Assembly: GCF_001279775.1 (NCBI RefSeq)
Contig: NZ_LGDG01000001.1
Span: 124,001-188,000, forward strand
Length of the DNA stretch: 64,000 bases
Direction: 5' to 3'
Origin: Streptomyces sp. MMG1533
Lineage (GTDB): Bacteria; Actinomycetota; Actinomycetes; Streptomycetales; Streptomycetaceae
Position numbers and translations under genes: made by a program. The notes beneath the pieces were generated by a model. That model was not told the origin of the DNA. It ran no database searches and saw only the letters and a list, made by a program, of their open reading frames with translations. The number at the start of each line of letters is the position of its first letter. Position 1 is the stretch's first letter. Positions 45,113-54,383 of the stretch are shown here, one piece after another.

Positions 45113-45155
45113 GGACAGCTGTCCAGTACGTTCGAGTGGAAGCGGACAGCTGTCC
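45113..45155. promoter_or_regulatory. Two identical TetR operators
   Basis: GGACAGCTGTCC occurs at 45113-45124 and 45144-45155, each a perfect 12-bp palindrome in the larger context AGCGGACAGCTGTCCA. Their centres are 31 bp apart, close to three helical turns. They lie between the TetR gene and the three-subunit hydroxylase operon. Confidence 0.75.
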
Positions 45156-45283
45156 ATTTGAGTCCACTCTAGCGCCGGTACGACCGGCGGTCCCCCTCCG
45201 CGCCCATCCGATACGTCATCCGACCCGGTTGCCTGCCGGAGCGTCCGCTCGACGTCCTCCGGATATGCGAAAGAAGGCTGATC

Positions 45284-45844
45284 ATGGCCCCAGCCCCATC
45301 GCCTACGTACAGCGCCGTCACCTTGAAGATCAACGGTGAGAAGCACACGCTGTCCGTCGACCACCGCACCACGCTCCTCGACGCCCTGCGCGAGCGCCTG
45401 GACCTGACCGGTACCAAGAAGGGCTGCGACCAGGGGCAGTGCGGTGCCTGCACGGTCCTGCTCGACGGCCGCCGGGCCGTGTCCTGCCTGCAACTCGCCG
45501 TGGCGGCCGAGGACCGCGAGATCACCACCGTCGAAGGGCTGGCCGAGGGGGAGCACCTCCACCCTGTGCAGCAGGCGTTCCTCGACCTCGACGGCTACCA
45601 GTGCGGCTACTGCACGCCGGGCCAGATCTGTTCGGCCGTCGCCGTGATCGAGGAACACGCGGCGGGCTGGCCGAGCGCCGTCACCGACGACGTCCGGCCC
45701 GAAGCGGGACCGCAGCCCCTGACGGCCGACGAGATCCGCGAACGGATGAGCGGCAACCTGTGCCGCTGCGGCGCGTACGTGTCTATCGTCCAGGCGGTCG
45801 CCCGGGCGGCCGAGTCCGCAGAGGGCAAGGAGGCCGTGGCATGA
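45284..45844 (+). CDS. [2Fe-2S] subunit of a xanthine dehydrogenase/aldehyde oxidase-type molybdenum hydroxylase (PaoA/YagT-like)
   Basis: 186 residues. The plant-type [2Fe-2S] ligands are Cys48, Cys53, Cys56 and Cys68 (GCDQGQCGAC) and the helical-domain cluster uses Cys107, Cys110, Cys160 and Cys162 (GYQCGYC, NLCRC). No Tat signal precedes the domain, unlike E. coli PaoA, so the enzyme should be cytosolic. It transfers electrons from the Mo site to the FAD subunit encoded next, with which it overlaps by ATGA. Confidence 0.9.
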   Translation: MAPAPSPTYSAVTLKINGEKHTLSVDHRTTLLDALRERLDLTGTKKGCDQGQCGACTVLLDGRRAVSCLQLAVAAEDREITTVEGLAEGEHLHPVQQAFLDLDGYQCGYCTPGQICSAVAVIEEHAAGWPSAVTDDVRPEAGPQPLTADEIRERMSGNLCRCGAYVSIVQAVARAAESAEGKEAVA

Positions 45845-46833
45845 AGGAGTTCGACTACCGGCGCGCCGTCGACGTCTCCGGCGCCCTCGCTCTGCTCGAC
45901 GCGGATCCCGACGCACGCTTCCTCGGTGGCGGCACCAACCTCGTCGACCTGATGAAGACCGGCGTCGAGCGTCCTGCGCGACTCGTCGACGTTCGCGAAC
46001 TCCCACTGGACAGAGTCGAGTTGACGGACAGCGGTGGGCTGCGCATCGGCGCGACCGTCACCAACAGCGACCTCGCCGCGCACCCCGAAGTCCGCCGCCG
46101 CTACCCGGCGTTGACACAAGCGGTGCTGGCCGGCGCCTCCGGACAGCTGCGCAACATGGCCACCGTCGGCGGAAACCTGCTCCAGCGCACCCGCTGCGGC
46201 TACTTCGCCGACGTGACCAAATCCTGCAACAAACGCGTCCCCGGCAGCGGTTGCCCCGCCGTCGAGGGCGAGCACCGCAACCACGCCGTCCTGGGCGCAT
46301 CCGAGCACTGCGTGGCCGTCCACCCCTCCGACATGGGTGTGGCGCTGACGGCCTTCGACGCGGTCCTCTCGTACGAAACGGTGGACGGGCCCGGCGAGTT
46401 GCCCCTTGCGGACTTCTACCTGCCGGTGGGGGACACCCCGCACCGGGAGACCGCGCTGCCGCCGGGAGCGCTGATCACCGGCGTCACGCTGCCGGCGGCC
46501 CCGGTCGCCGCCAACTCCCGCTACCGCAAGGTGCGCGAGCGGGCCTCGTACGCCTTCGCGATCGGCTCGATCGCCGCCGCGCTCGACGTGCGGGACGGTG
46601 CCGTACGCGAGGTCCGCCTGGCGTTCGGGGCAGTCGCGTCCCGGCCCTGGCGGGCCCGGGAAGCCGAACGTGTACTCACCGGGGCACCGGCCGACGCCGA
46701 GAACTTCGCGGCCGCCGCGGACGCCGAACTGGCCGCCGCGAAGCCGCTGCCGCACAACGGATACAAGGTGACCCTGATGCGCAACCTCGTGGTGGCCGTG
46801 CTGACCGAACTCGCCGAGGAGGCCGCCCGATGA
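45841..46833 (+). CDS. FAD subunit of the molybdenum hydroxylase (PaoB/YagS-like, extra Fe-S cysteines)
   Basis: 330 residues of the CO-dehydrogenase flavoprotein fold (RFLGGGTNLVDLMK, ATVGGNLLQ, CVAVHPSDMGVALTAFDA). An insert carries Cys119, Cys129, Cys138 and Cys157 (RTRCGYF, SCNKR, GSGCPA, EHC), the arrangement that in the E. coli PaoB subunit holds an additional [4Fe-4S] cluster. This places the enzyme with PaoABC-type aldehyde oxidoreductases rather than classical xanthine dehydrogenases. ATGA overlaps occur at both ends. Confidence 0.88.
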   Translation: MKEFDYRRAVDVSGALALLDADPDARFLGGGTNLVDLMKTGVERPARLVDVRELPLDRVELTDSGGLRIGATVTNSDLAAHPEVRRRYPALTQAVLAGASGQLRNMATVGGNLLQRTRCGYFADVTKSCNKRVPGSGCPAVEGEHRNHAVLGASEHCVAVHPSDMGVALTAFDAVLSYETVDGPGELPLADFYLPVGDTPHRETALPPGALITGVTLPAAPVAANSRYRKVRERASYAFAIGSIAAALDVRDGAVREVRLAFGAVASRPWRAREAERVLTGAPADAENFAAAADAELAAAKPLPHNGYKVTLMRNLVVAVLTELAEEAAR

Positions 46834-48950
46834 CCACCGCCCCCGCAGCGCGCCGGAATTCCGTCGGCACCGCGCACACCCGCGTCGAGGGACGGGACAA
46901 GGTCACCGGGACGGCCCGCTACGCCGCCGAGATCCCGTTCGACGAACTCGCCCACGGCTGGCTGGTGTTGTCCACCGTCGCCCGGGGCCGCATCCGTTCG
47001 GTGGAGGACGCCCCCGTCCTCGCGATGCCGGGCGTGGCCGCTGTCCTGCACCACGGCAACGCCCCGCGCGTCGACACCGACTACGTCGGCCTGCTGGGCG
47101 TCCCACCGGACCCGACCGCGGCCGTCTTCCAGCACGACCGGGTGCCGCACCTGGGCTGGCCGGTCGCGCTCGTCGTCGCCGACACCTCCGAACAGGCCAG
47201 GGAAGCCGCCGAAGCGCTCGTCGTGCACTACGAACAGGAACCGCACGACGTCGACTTCGCCGCCGAACACCCGGACGCGTACCCGGTCGACAACCACGGA
47301 CCGGCAGTGATCGAGAACGGGGACCTGGAGGCCGAACTCGCCGCCTCCGACGTCGTGTTGGACGCGGAGTACACCACCCCGGAGGAACACCACAACCCGA
47401 TGGAGCCGCACGCGGCGACTGCGCTGTGGGACGGCGGACGACTGGAGATCGTCGACTCCAACCAGGGCACCATGTGGGTCGCGAGCGAACTCGCCAAGCT
47501 GTTCTCACTCGACCCGGCCTCCCTGCGAGTACGGTCGGAGCATGTCGGCGGCGGCTTCGGCAGCAAGGGCGTCCGCGCCCACCAGGTGGCCGCCGTGATG
47601 GCCGCGACCGTCCTGCAGCGCCCCGTCCGCGTGGTCATGACGCGCCGTCAGATGTTCTCGCTCGCCGGCTACCGCAGTCCCACGCGGCAGCGCCTCAGGC
47701 TCGGCGCCGACGCCGACGGCCGACTGCGCGCGCTGGAACACAGCTCCCTGAGTCTCACCTCGACTGTGCACGAATTCATGGAGTCGGCCGCTCTGCCCGC
47801 CCGGACGATGTACGGCGCCGATGCCCACCACACCGCCAACCGGCTCGTACGACTCGACGTGCCGACCCCGACGTGGATGCGCGCGCCGGGCGAGGCACCG
47901 GGGTCGTTCGCGCTGGAGTCGGCGTTCGACGAACTCGCCGAGAAGTGCGGCCTCGACCCCATCGAACTGCGCGTCCGCAACGAGCCTGAGCGGGGGCCGG
48001 TCTCCGGGCTCCCGTTCAGCGGTCGCAACCTGCCGGCCTGCTTCCGGGAGGGCGCCCGCCGGTTCGGCTGGGAGGGCCGGGACCCGCGTCCCGGGGTGCG
48101 CCGCGACGGCCGCCTGCTGCTCGGCACCGGCACGGCGGCGGCATTCTTCCCCGCGGGCTCCGCACCGTCCACGGCGGCCGTGACGGCGGAGGCGGACGGC
48201 ACCTTCACCGTGCGCGTCAACGCGACGGACATCGGCACCGGGGCCCGGACCGCGCTCACCCTGGTCGCCGCCGACGCACTGGAGACGGCACCGGAACGCG
48301 TCCGAGTGCACATCGGGGACAGCGACTTCGGGCCCGCGTTCATCGCCGGCGGCTCGATGGGCACCCGCTCCTGGGCCTGGGCGGTCAAGGCCGCGGCCGA
48401 GGAACTGCGGGAGCGGCTCGCCCTCGGCGCCACCGTCCCGCCCGAGGGTCTCACCGTACGGTCCGACACCACCGAGGCCGTCGGCGCCCTCGCGCCCAAG
48501 GAACGGCACTCCTTCGGCGCGCAGTTCGCCGAGGTCGCCGTGGACCCCGCCACCGGCGAGGTGCGGGTGCGCCGGATGCTCGGCATCTTCGCGGCCGGCC
48601 GGATCGTCAACCCCCTCACCGCACGCGGCCAGTTCATCGGCGGAATGACCTGGGGCATCTCGATGGCCCTGCACGAGGAGGCGGTACGGGACCACGGCAC
48701 GGGCGGCCACTACGGCGCCGACCTCGCCGGCTACCACGTGGCCGCGCACGCCGACGTCCCGCCCATCGAGGTGGACTGGATCGACGACCCGGATCCCGAC
48801 GACCCCGTCGGCATCAAGGGCATCGGCGAGATCGGCATCGTCGGTGCCGCGGCGGCCATCGCCAACGCGGTCTGGCACGCGACCGGCGTACGCCACCGCC
48901 ACCTGCCGATCCGGCCCGACCGCGTCCTCACGGCAGGCCGACATGCTTGA
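46830..48950 (+). CDS. Molybdenum-binding catalytic subunit of the hydroxylase (PaoC/YagR-like)
   Basis: 706 residues. The N-terminal domain begins GTAHTRVEGRDKVTGTARYAAEI; Mo-cofactor motifs GGGFGSKG, RAPGEAPGSFALESAFDELA and the base glutamate Glu667 in GIKGIGEIGIVG are present. The substrate could be an aldehyde or N-heterocycle; the PaoB-type partner favours aldehydes. The following gene is an XdhC-type maturation protein, which fits a cofactor that needs terminal sulfur insertion. Confidence 0.9.
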   Translation: MTTAPAARRNSVGTAHTRVEGRDKVTGTARYAAEIPFDELAHGWLVLSTVARGRIRSVEDAPVLAMPGVAAVLHHGNAPRVDTDYVGLLGVPPDPTAAVFQHDRVPHLGWPVALVVADTSEQAREAAEALVVHYEQEPHDVDFAAEHPDAYPVDNHGPAVIENGDLEAELAASDVVLDAEYTTPEEHHNPMEPHAATALWDGGRLEIVDSNQGTMWVASELAKLFSLDPASLRVRSEHVGGGFGSKGVRAHQVAAVMAATVLQRPVRVVMTRRQMFSLAGYRSPTRQRLRLGADADGRLRALEHSSLSLTSTVHEFMESAALPARTMYGADAHHTANRLVRLDVPTPTWMRAPGEAPGSFALESAFDELAEKCGLDPIELRVRNEPERGPVSGLPFSGRNLPACFREGARRFGWEGRDPRPGVRRDGRLLLGTGTAAAFFPAGSAPSTAAVTAEADGTFTVRVNATDIGTGARTALTLVAADALETAPERVRVHIGDSDFGPAFIAGGSMGTRSWAWAVKAAAEELRERLALGATVPPEGLTVRSDTTEAVGALAPKERHSFGAQFAEVAVDPATGEVRVRRMLGIFAAGRIVNPLTARGQFIGGMTWGISMALHEEAVRDHGTGGHYGADLAGYHVAAHADVPPIEVDWIDDPDPDDPVGIKGIGEIGIVGAAAAIANAVWHATGVRHRHLPIRPDRVLTAGRHA

Positions 48951-50085
48951 CATCGCCCCCGAGCTGCACCGCTGGGCCGAGGAGGGCCGCGAGTTCGCCG
49001 TCGCCACCGTCGTGGCCGTCGGCGGCAGCGCCCCGCGCGGCCCCGGCGCCGCCCTCGCGGTCGATGGTGCGGGCACGGCGATCGGCTCGGTCTCCGGCGG
49101 CTGCGTGGAGGCAGCGGTGTACGACCTGTGCGTGCGGGCACTCCACGGCCCAGGGGGCGGCGAGACGGTCGTCGAACGCTTCGGCTACAGCGACGAGGAC
49201 GCCTTCGCGGTCGGTCTGACCTGCGGCGGGGTCATCGACATCATGGTCACGCCGGTCCGGGCCGACGGACGCGCCCGGACGGTGGTCCGGTCGGCGCTGT
49301 CCGCCGCCGTCCGGGGCGAGCCGACCGCGCTCGCCCGGGTCGTCCGGGGACCGGCAGAGCTCCTGGGCAGGGCGTTGCTCGTGCGGTCGGACGGCTCGTA
49401 CGAAGGCGGACTCGGCGAACTGGACCGTGCGGCGGCGGCCGAGGCCCGGGCCCTGCTGGACGCCGGCCGTACCGGCACCGTCGAACTGTCGGCGGACGGC
49501 TCGCACTGCCCCGGTGGCCTGACCCTGCTCGTCGAGTCGAGCCTGCCGCCGCCCCGCATGATCGTCTTCGGTGCGATCGACTTCGCGGCGGCGCTGGTGC
49601 GCGCCGGGAAGTTCCTCGGATATCACGTGACCGTGTGCGACGCCCGCCCCGTCTTCGCCACCAGGGCCCGCTTCCCCGAGGCCGACGACATCGTGGTCGA
49701 CTGGCCGCACCGCTATCTGCGGGGTACCGCCACCGACCCGCGCACGGTGCTCTGCGTACTCACCCACGACGCCAAGTTCGACGTACCACTGCTGAAGGAG
49801 GCTCTGCGGATGCCGGTCGCGTTCGTCGGCGCGATGGGCTCGCGGCGCACGCACGCGGACCGTGAGCGTCGACTGCGTGAAGTCGGCCTGACCGCACGGG
49901 AGCTGGCCCGGCTGCGGTCGCCGATCGGGCTCGACCTCGGCGCCCGTACGCCCGAGGAGACCGCGCTGTCCATCGCGGCGGAGATCGTCGCGGCCCGGCG
50001 GGGCGGGACAGGCGTGCCGCTGACCGGGTCGGGGACGCCGATCCACCGTGACGGGGGAGAGGAGAGCGCCGTGGCGGCGGCCTGA
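48943..50085 (+). CDS. XdhC/CoxI-family molybdenum cofactor insertion protein
   Basis: 380 residues; the N-terminal XdhC/CoxI domain reads AVATVVAVGGSAPRGPGAALAV...GSVSGGCVEAAVYD, and a Rossmann-like C-terminal domain follows (MIVFGAIDFAAALVRAGKFLGYHVTVCDARPVFAT, THDAKFDVPLLKEAL, GAMGSRRTHADR). Such proteins load sulfurated molybdenum cofactor into the hydroxylase. The start overlaps the catalytic subunit by 8 bp, so it is part of the same operon. Confidence 0.88.
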   Translation: MLDIAPELHRWAEEGREFAVATVVAVGGSAPRGPGAALAVDGAGTAIGSVSGGCVEAAVYDLCVRALHGPGGGETVVERFGYSDEDAFAVGLTCGGVIDIMVTPVRADGRARTVVRSALSAAVRGEPTALARVVRGPAELLGRALLVRSDGSYEGGLGELDRAAAAEARALLDAGRTGTVELSADGSHCPGGLTLLVESSLPPPRMIVFGAIDFAAALVRAGKFLGYHVTVCDARPVFATRARFPEADDIVVDWPHRYLRGTATDPRTVLCVLTHDAKFDVPLLKEALRMPVAFVGAMGSRRTHADRERRLREVGLTARELARLRSPIGLDLGARTPEETALSIAAEIVAARRGGTGVPLTGSGTPIHRDGGEESAVAAA

Positions 50086-50210
50086 AGGTCAGGTACGGGT
50101 TCGAGTGGTAGGGCCCCGGAGACGGGCGTACCGTCGAACGGTGGACCGCAGTGGACGGCAGAGTTCGCTGCCCCCTGTCGAGGGTTCGACCCCCGAGAGT
50201 GCGACATGCC

Positions 50211-51755
50211 ATGACGAGCCCGCAGCCAAGCCCCTCAGCGCAGACCACCACCCGGGAACCGGGCGGTGGCAAAAACGCCATGGCCCTGCTGGTCATCGCG
50301 TCCTGTCAGCTCATGGTGGTGCTGGACATCACCATCGTGAACATCGCGCTGCCGGACATCCAGCGCTCGCTCGACTTCTCCACCACCAGCCTGGCCTGGG
50401 TGGTCAACGCGTACACCCTCACCTTCGGCGGTCTGCTGCTGCTCGGCGGCCGGACCGGCGACATCCTCGGCAGACGCCGCGTGTTCATCTTCGGCGTGCT
50501 GCTCTTCGTGCTCGCCTCCCTGCTCGGCGGGCTCGCCCAGAACGAGGCCCAACTCCTCGCGGCCCGCGCCCTCCAGGGCGTCGGCGGCGCCATCGCGTCC
50601 CCGACCGCCCTCTCCCTGGTCAGTACGACCTTCCGCGAAGGCCCCGAACGCAACCGGGCCTTCGGGGTCTTCGCCGCGGTCTCGGCGGGCGGCGGCGCGA
50701 TCGGGCTGCTCGCGGGCGGGATTCTCGTGGAGTGGCTGAACTGGCGGTGGGTGCTCTTCGTCAACGTCCCGATCGGCCTGCTCATCGCCCTCGCCACGCC
50801 CCGCTGGATCAAGGAGTCCGAACGCCACCCGGGCCACTTCGACATCACCGGCGCGCTGACCTCCACCGTGGGCATGGTCCTGCTGGTGTACGGGTTCATC
50901 AGGGCCGCGCAGGAAGGCTGGCGGGACGCGCTCACGCTCGTCTCGTTCGCCGCGGCCGTCGTGATCCTCGCGGTGTTCATCCTGGTCGAGCGGCGGTCCC
51001 GGCAGCCGATCACCCCGCTCCACATGTTCGCCGACCGCAACCGGGCGGGCACGTACGGAATCATGCTGTGCCTCGCCGCCGCGATCTTCGGCATGTTCTT
51101 CTTCCTCACGCTCTTCGTGCAGAACGTGCTGGAGTTCAGCCCGCTGGCAACCGGGTTCGCCTTCCTGCCGGTCAGCGCGGTCATCGCGGTCGGTGCGGGA
51201 CTGGCCTCGCGGTTCCTGCCCACCTACGGACCCAAGCCCTTCATGGTGGTGGGAGCGATCCTCGCTGCCGCGGGCCTGGCCTGGCTGACCCTGACCGACG
51301 TCCACTCCACCTACGCGGGCAGTGTCCTCGGCCCGATCCTCGTCTTCAGCCTGGGCATGGGCATGGAGTTCGTCTCGCTCACCCTGATGGCACTGTCCAA
51401 CGTCTCCGTCCGGGAGACCGGCGCCGCGTCCGGCCTCCTCAACGCCACGCAGCAGGTGGGCGGCTCGCTCGGACTGTCCATCCTGGTCACGGTGTTCGGC
51501 ACGGCCAGCACCAACGAGGCGGACGAGCAGATCCCGCGCTTCCTGGCGCAGGCCACCCCGGCCGAGCGCCTGCGCTTCCAGCGCACCGGGGAGCTCCCGG
51601 GGCCCTTCTCCGACGAGGTTCTCACCGCCGGGGTGTCGGCCGCCTTCGTCGTGGCGGCCGTCTTCGCCGCGATCGCCGCGCTGATCGCCGTCCTGGTCAT
51701 CCAGGTCCGCCCGTCCGACCTGGAGCGCCTCAAGGGCGGGACGGGCCCGGTCTGA
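50211..51755 (+). CDS. DHA2-family MFS drug/solute exporter (14 helices)
   Basis: 514 residues with 14 likely membrane segments. VLDITIVNIALPDIQRSL, GGRTGDILGRRRVFIFG and AASGLLNATQQVGGSLG are standard DHA2 motifs. It would use the proton gradient to expel drugs or metabolites. It follows the XdhC gene by 125 bp in the same direction, but this gap and the change of function suggest separate control. No local regulator is obvious. Confidence 0.9.
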   Translation: MTSPQPSPSAQTTTREPGGGKNAMALLVIASCQLMVVLDITIVNIALPDIQRSLDFSTTSLAWVVNAYTLTFGGLLLLGGRTGDILGRRRVFIFGVLLFVLASLLGGLAQNEAQLLAARALQGVGGAIASPTALSLVSTTFREGPERNRAFGVFAAVSAGGGAIGLLAGGILVEWLNWRWVLFVNVPIGLLIALATPRWIKESERHPGHFDITGALTSTVGMVLLVYGFIRAAQEGWRDALTLVSFAAAVVILAVFILVERRSRQPITPLHMFADRNRAGTYGIMLCLAAAIFGMFFFLTLFVQNVLEFSPLATGFAFLPVSAVIAVGAGLASRFLPTYGPKPFMVVGAILAAAGLAWLTLTDVHSTYAGSVLGPILVFSLGMGMEFVSLTLMALSNVSVRETGAASGLLNATQQVGGSLGLSILVTVFGTASTNEADEQIPRFLAQATPAERLRFQRTGELPGPFSDEVLTAGVSAAFVVAAVFAAIAALIAVLVIQVRPSDLERLKGGTGPV

Positions 51756-51759
51756 GAGC

Positions 51760-51807
51760 GGGGCACGCCGACGGGCTCAGGCTCGGGCGCGGAAAATCGC
51801 GTGCCCC
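51760..51807 (+). terminator. Possible terminator after the DHA2 exporter gene
   Basis: GGGGCACGC pairs with GCGTGCCCC across a loop of about 30 bases that contains smaller self-complementary parts. There is no U tract, so confidence is low. Confidence 0.4.
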
Positions 51808-51906
51808 CGACCTCCCCGGTTCCCTACACTCACCACGAACCACGCGCCGCCCACCAGTTCGCGGTGTGTGCCATGACGTGGAACGACGAGTGAGGGGAGA
51901 CCGGCC

Positions 51907-52023
51907 GTGCGTGCGTGCACCGCTGTCGTCGTCCCCCGGTCGCAGTACGACGTGATCCTCGTGTCCTCGCCCGTCCGGTGCCCGCTGCGCGGCCGGTACC
52001 GGATGCCCCGGACGAACGACTGA
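51907..52023 (+). CDS. Possible 38-residue leader peptide upstream of the EF-G paralogue
   Basis: GTG 51907 is seven bases after GAGGGGAG and opens 38 codons ending at TGA 52021. The peptide is basic, begins MRACTAVVVPRSQYDVILVS and has no recognised domain or signal. A translated short frame 117 bp before a translation-factor gene could act as an attenuation leader. It may equally be chance in high-GC DNA. Confidence 0.35.
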   Translation: MRACTAVVVPRSQYDVILVSSPVRCPLRGRYRMPRTND

Positions 52024-52051
52024 CCACGACGCCCGACATCAACTCCGGGCG

Positions 52052-52077
52052 TACGTTTACGTATTGACGTCGCGTCA
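52052..52077. promoter_or_regulatory. Two short palindromes in the EF-G paralogue leader
   Basis: TACGTTTACGTA (52052-52063) and TGACGTCGCGTCA (52065-52077) lie next to each other in the most AT-rich part of the gap, 63-88 bp before the start codon. They could be operator and promoter elements. Confidence 0.4.
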
Positions 52078-52139
52078 GAGAACCAGTTCCGTCCGGGAAT
52101 CGCGCTGCCCTCACAGAACCCTTCGAAAGGCCAAGGGCC

Positions 52140-54326
52140 GTGCGCACCAACCTCAACCCCCTCACCGCCGTCCGCAACCTCGGCATCCTCGCCCACGTCG
52201 ATGCCGGCAAGACCACCGTCACCGAACGGATCCTGTACGCCACCGGGACCACGCACAAGCGTGGCGAGGTCCACGACGGCACGACCGTCACCGACTTCGA
52301 CTCCCAGGAGCGCGATCGCGGGATCACGATCTTCGCGGCGGCGGTGAGCTGCGCCTGGGACGGTCACCGGATCAACCTGATCGACACTCCGGGGCACGTG
52401 GACTTCGCCGACGAGGTGGAGCGCTCGCTGCGCGTGCTCGACGGAGCGGTCGCGGTCTTCGACGCCGTCGCGGGCGTCGAGCCGCAGAGCGAGTCGGTGT
52501 GGCGGCAGGCGGACCGACACGGTGTGCCGAGGATCGCGTTCGTCAACAAGCTGGACCGCGCCGGAGCCGATCTCGACACGGCCGTCGAGTCGATCCGGGC
52601 ACGGCTGCATCCGGCTCCGCTGGTCGTGCAGTTGCCCATCGGGAGCGAGGACGCCTTCACCGGCGTCGTCGATCTTCTGCGTATGCGGGCGCTGACCTGG
52701 GTCGACGGCAGTGAGACGGTCGAGGAAGGCCCGGTGCCTCCGGCTCTGCGTGAGGAGGCGCTCAGGCGGCGTCGGCTGTTGGAGGAGGCGGTGGCCGAAC
52801 TCCATCCGGGCGCGCTGGAGGAATTCTGTATGCAGTCGACCGTCGGTGTGCGGTCGACGGGCGACGGCATACAGGTGACGGACGACGAGATCCAGTCGAC
52901 GGCCGACGGCATCCAGTCCCAGGTCGGCGGCATCCGGTCGACGGCCGACATGACGGCCGGCATGCCGGCACTCGACACGCACACACTCATCGACGCACTC
53001 CGCGACCTCACCCGCACCGGCGAAGCCGTGGTCGTCCTGTGCGGCTCGGCCTACCGCAACCGCGGGATCGAACCGCTGCTGGACGCCGTCGTGGCGTACC
53101 TGCCGTCACCGCTCGACGTGCCCGCCGTACGCGGCATGCGCGACGACGGAACGGAGCAGGAGCGGGCCGCCGACCCGCAGGAGCCCTTCGCGGCGCTGGC
53201 GTTCAAGGTGAACGCCACCCCGACGGGCCGGCTGACGTATCTGCGGGTGTATTCGGGAACGATCGAGAAAGGAGCCACGGTGATGGACGCGGGTGCGCGG
53301 CGCACCGAGCGGATCGGGCGGATCCTGCGGGTGCAGGCCGACCGGCACGCGCAGTTGGAGCGGGCGGTCGCCGGGGACATCGTCGCCGTGGTCGGGCTGA
53401 AGTCGGCCCGGGCCGGTTCGACCCTGTGCGCGCCGGACGCCCCGGTCGTTCTCGAACCGCCGAGCGTGGCCGAGCCGGTGGTCTCCGTGGCGGTCGAGGC
53501 GCGCAGGTCCACCGACACCGACCGGCTGGCAACGGCCCTTGCGCGGCTGGCGGAGGAGGACCCGTCGCTGGTGGTCCGGACCGACCCCGAGACCGGTCAG
53601 ACGCTGCTGTCCGGCATGGGCGAGCTGCACCTGGAGGTCGCAGTGGAGAAGGTCAGGCGCGACCACGGGCTGGAGGTCGCCGTGGGCCGCCCGAGGGTGG
53701 CCCACCGGGAGACGGTGGCCCGTGGGGTGTCCGGGCTGGTGTACCGGCACGTCAAACAGGACGGCGGCGCAGGGCAGTTCGCGCATGTCGTCCTCGACGT
53801 GGAGCCACTGGACCCGGAGGCCGGCACCGGCTTCGAGTTCCGGTCCGCCGTTGTCGGCGGGCGCGTGCCGCAGGAGTACGTCCGCGCGGTCGAGGCCGGC
53901 TGCCGGGACGCCCTGGCGGAGGGGCCGATCGGCGGGCACCCGGTGACCGGGCTGCGCGTCACCCTCACCGACGGGGCGACCCATGTGAAGGACTCCTCGG
54001 ACACGGCCTTCCGTACGGCAGGCCGGTTCGCGCTCCGGGAAGCCCTGCGCGCCTCGGCGATGACCCTGCTGGAACCGGTCGTCGAGGTCACGGTCACCGT
54101 GCCCGAGGACGCCGTGGGCGCAGTGCTCGGCGACCTTGCCGCACGGCGCGGCCGGGTCTCCGGCTCGGTCACGCGGGCGGGGTCGGCGGTGGTCACCGCG
54201 ACCGTGCCGCTGGCCGAACTGTTCGGTTACGCCACCCGGTTGCGCAGCCGGACCCAGGGCCGCGGCACCTTCACCGCCCGGCCCACCGGCTACGCCCCGG
54301 CACCGGTCGCCACGCCGACGCGGTGA
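52140..54326 (+). CDS. Elongation factor G paralogue (translational GTPase) with repeat insertion
   Basis: 728 residues from GTG 52140 (AAAGG upstream). GTPase motifs are HVDAGKTT (19-26), RDRGITI (59-65), DTPGH (82-86) and NKLD (136-139), followed by domain II and the EF-G domain III-V signatures ([25 protein letters not shown]). Histidine and loop differences from housekeeping EF-G place it with the FusB/TetM-like paralogues of actinobacteria. Between helices of the G' region, residues about 230-272 form six seven-residue repeats of the type IQSTADG, coded by a 21-bp DNA repeat; EF-G proteins normally have a short ordered segment there. Role could be ribosome rescue, stress recycling or antibiotic protection. 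Confidence 0.87.
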   Translation: MRTNLNPLTAVRNLGILAHVDAGKTTVTERILYATGTTHKRGEVHDGTTVTDFDSQERDRGITIFAAAVSCAWDGHRINLIDTPGHVDFADEVERSLRVLDGAVAVFDAVAGVEPQSESVWRQADRHGVPRIAFVNKLDRAGADLDTAVESIRARLHPAPLVVQLPIGSEDAFTGVVDLLRMRALTWVDGSETVEEGPVPPALREEALRRRRLLEEAVAELHPGALEEFCMQSTVGVRSTGDGIQVTDDEIQSTADGIQSQVGGIRSTADMTAGMPALDTHTLIDALRDLTRTGEAVVVLCGSAYRNRGIEPLLDAVVAYLPSPLDVPAVRGMRDDGTEQERAADPQEPFAALAFKVNATPTGRLTYLRVYSGTIEKGATVMDAGARRTERIGRILRVQADRHAQLERAVAGDIVAVVGLKSARAGSTLCAPDAPVVLEPPSVAEPVVSVAVEARRSTDTDRLATALARLAEEDPSLVVRTDPETGQTLLSGMGELHLEVAVEKVRRDHGLEVAVGRPRVAHRETVARGVSGLVYRHVKQDGGAGQFAHVVLDVEPLDPEAGTGFEFRSAVVGGRVPQEYVRAVEAGCRDALAEGPIGGHPVTGLRVTLTDGATHVKDSSDTAFRTAGRFALREALRASAMTLLEPVVEVTVTVPEDAVGAVLGDLAARRGRVSGSVTRAGSAVVTATVPLAELFGYATRLRSRTQGRGTFTARPTGYAPAPVATPTR
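52825..52950. repeat. In-frame 21-bp repeat expansion, dispersed-motif family
   Basis: The stretch begins with TCTGTATGCAGTCGACC and continues as five to six degenerate 21-bp units such as GACGGCATACAGGTGACG, ATCCAGTCGACGGCCGACGG and ATCCGGTCGACGGCCGAC. All share the CATACAG/CATCCAG and GTCGAC parts of the intergenic array at 11256-11403. The unit length keeps the reading frame open. Confidence 0.7.
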
Positions 54327-54346
54327 CCTACGCGGTGACCGACGCG

Positions 54347-54378
54347 GCGGCCCCACCCGCAATCGTGGGTGGGGCCGC
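54347..54378. terminator. Terminator of the EF-G paralogue
   Basis: GCGGCCCCACCC pairs with GGGTGGGGCCGC (12 bp) across an 8-base loop, 21 bp after the stop codon. No U tract; it lies between convergent genes. Confidence 0.7.
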
Positions 54379-54383
54379 TCCGG

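Noticed and set aside
50178..50200. tRNA fragment
   Set aside because: GAGGGTTCGACCCCC looks like a T arm, but no acceptor, D or anticodon stem can be formed around it.
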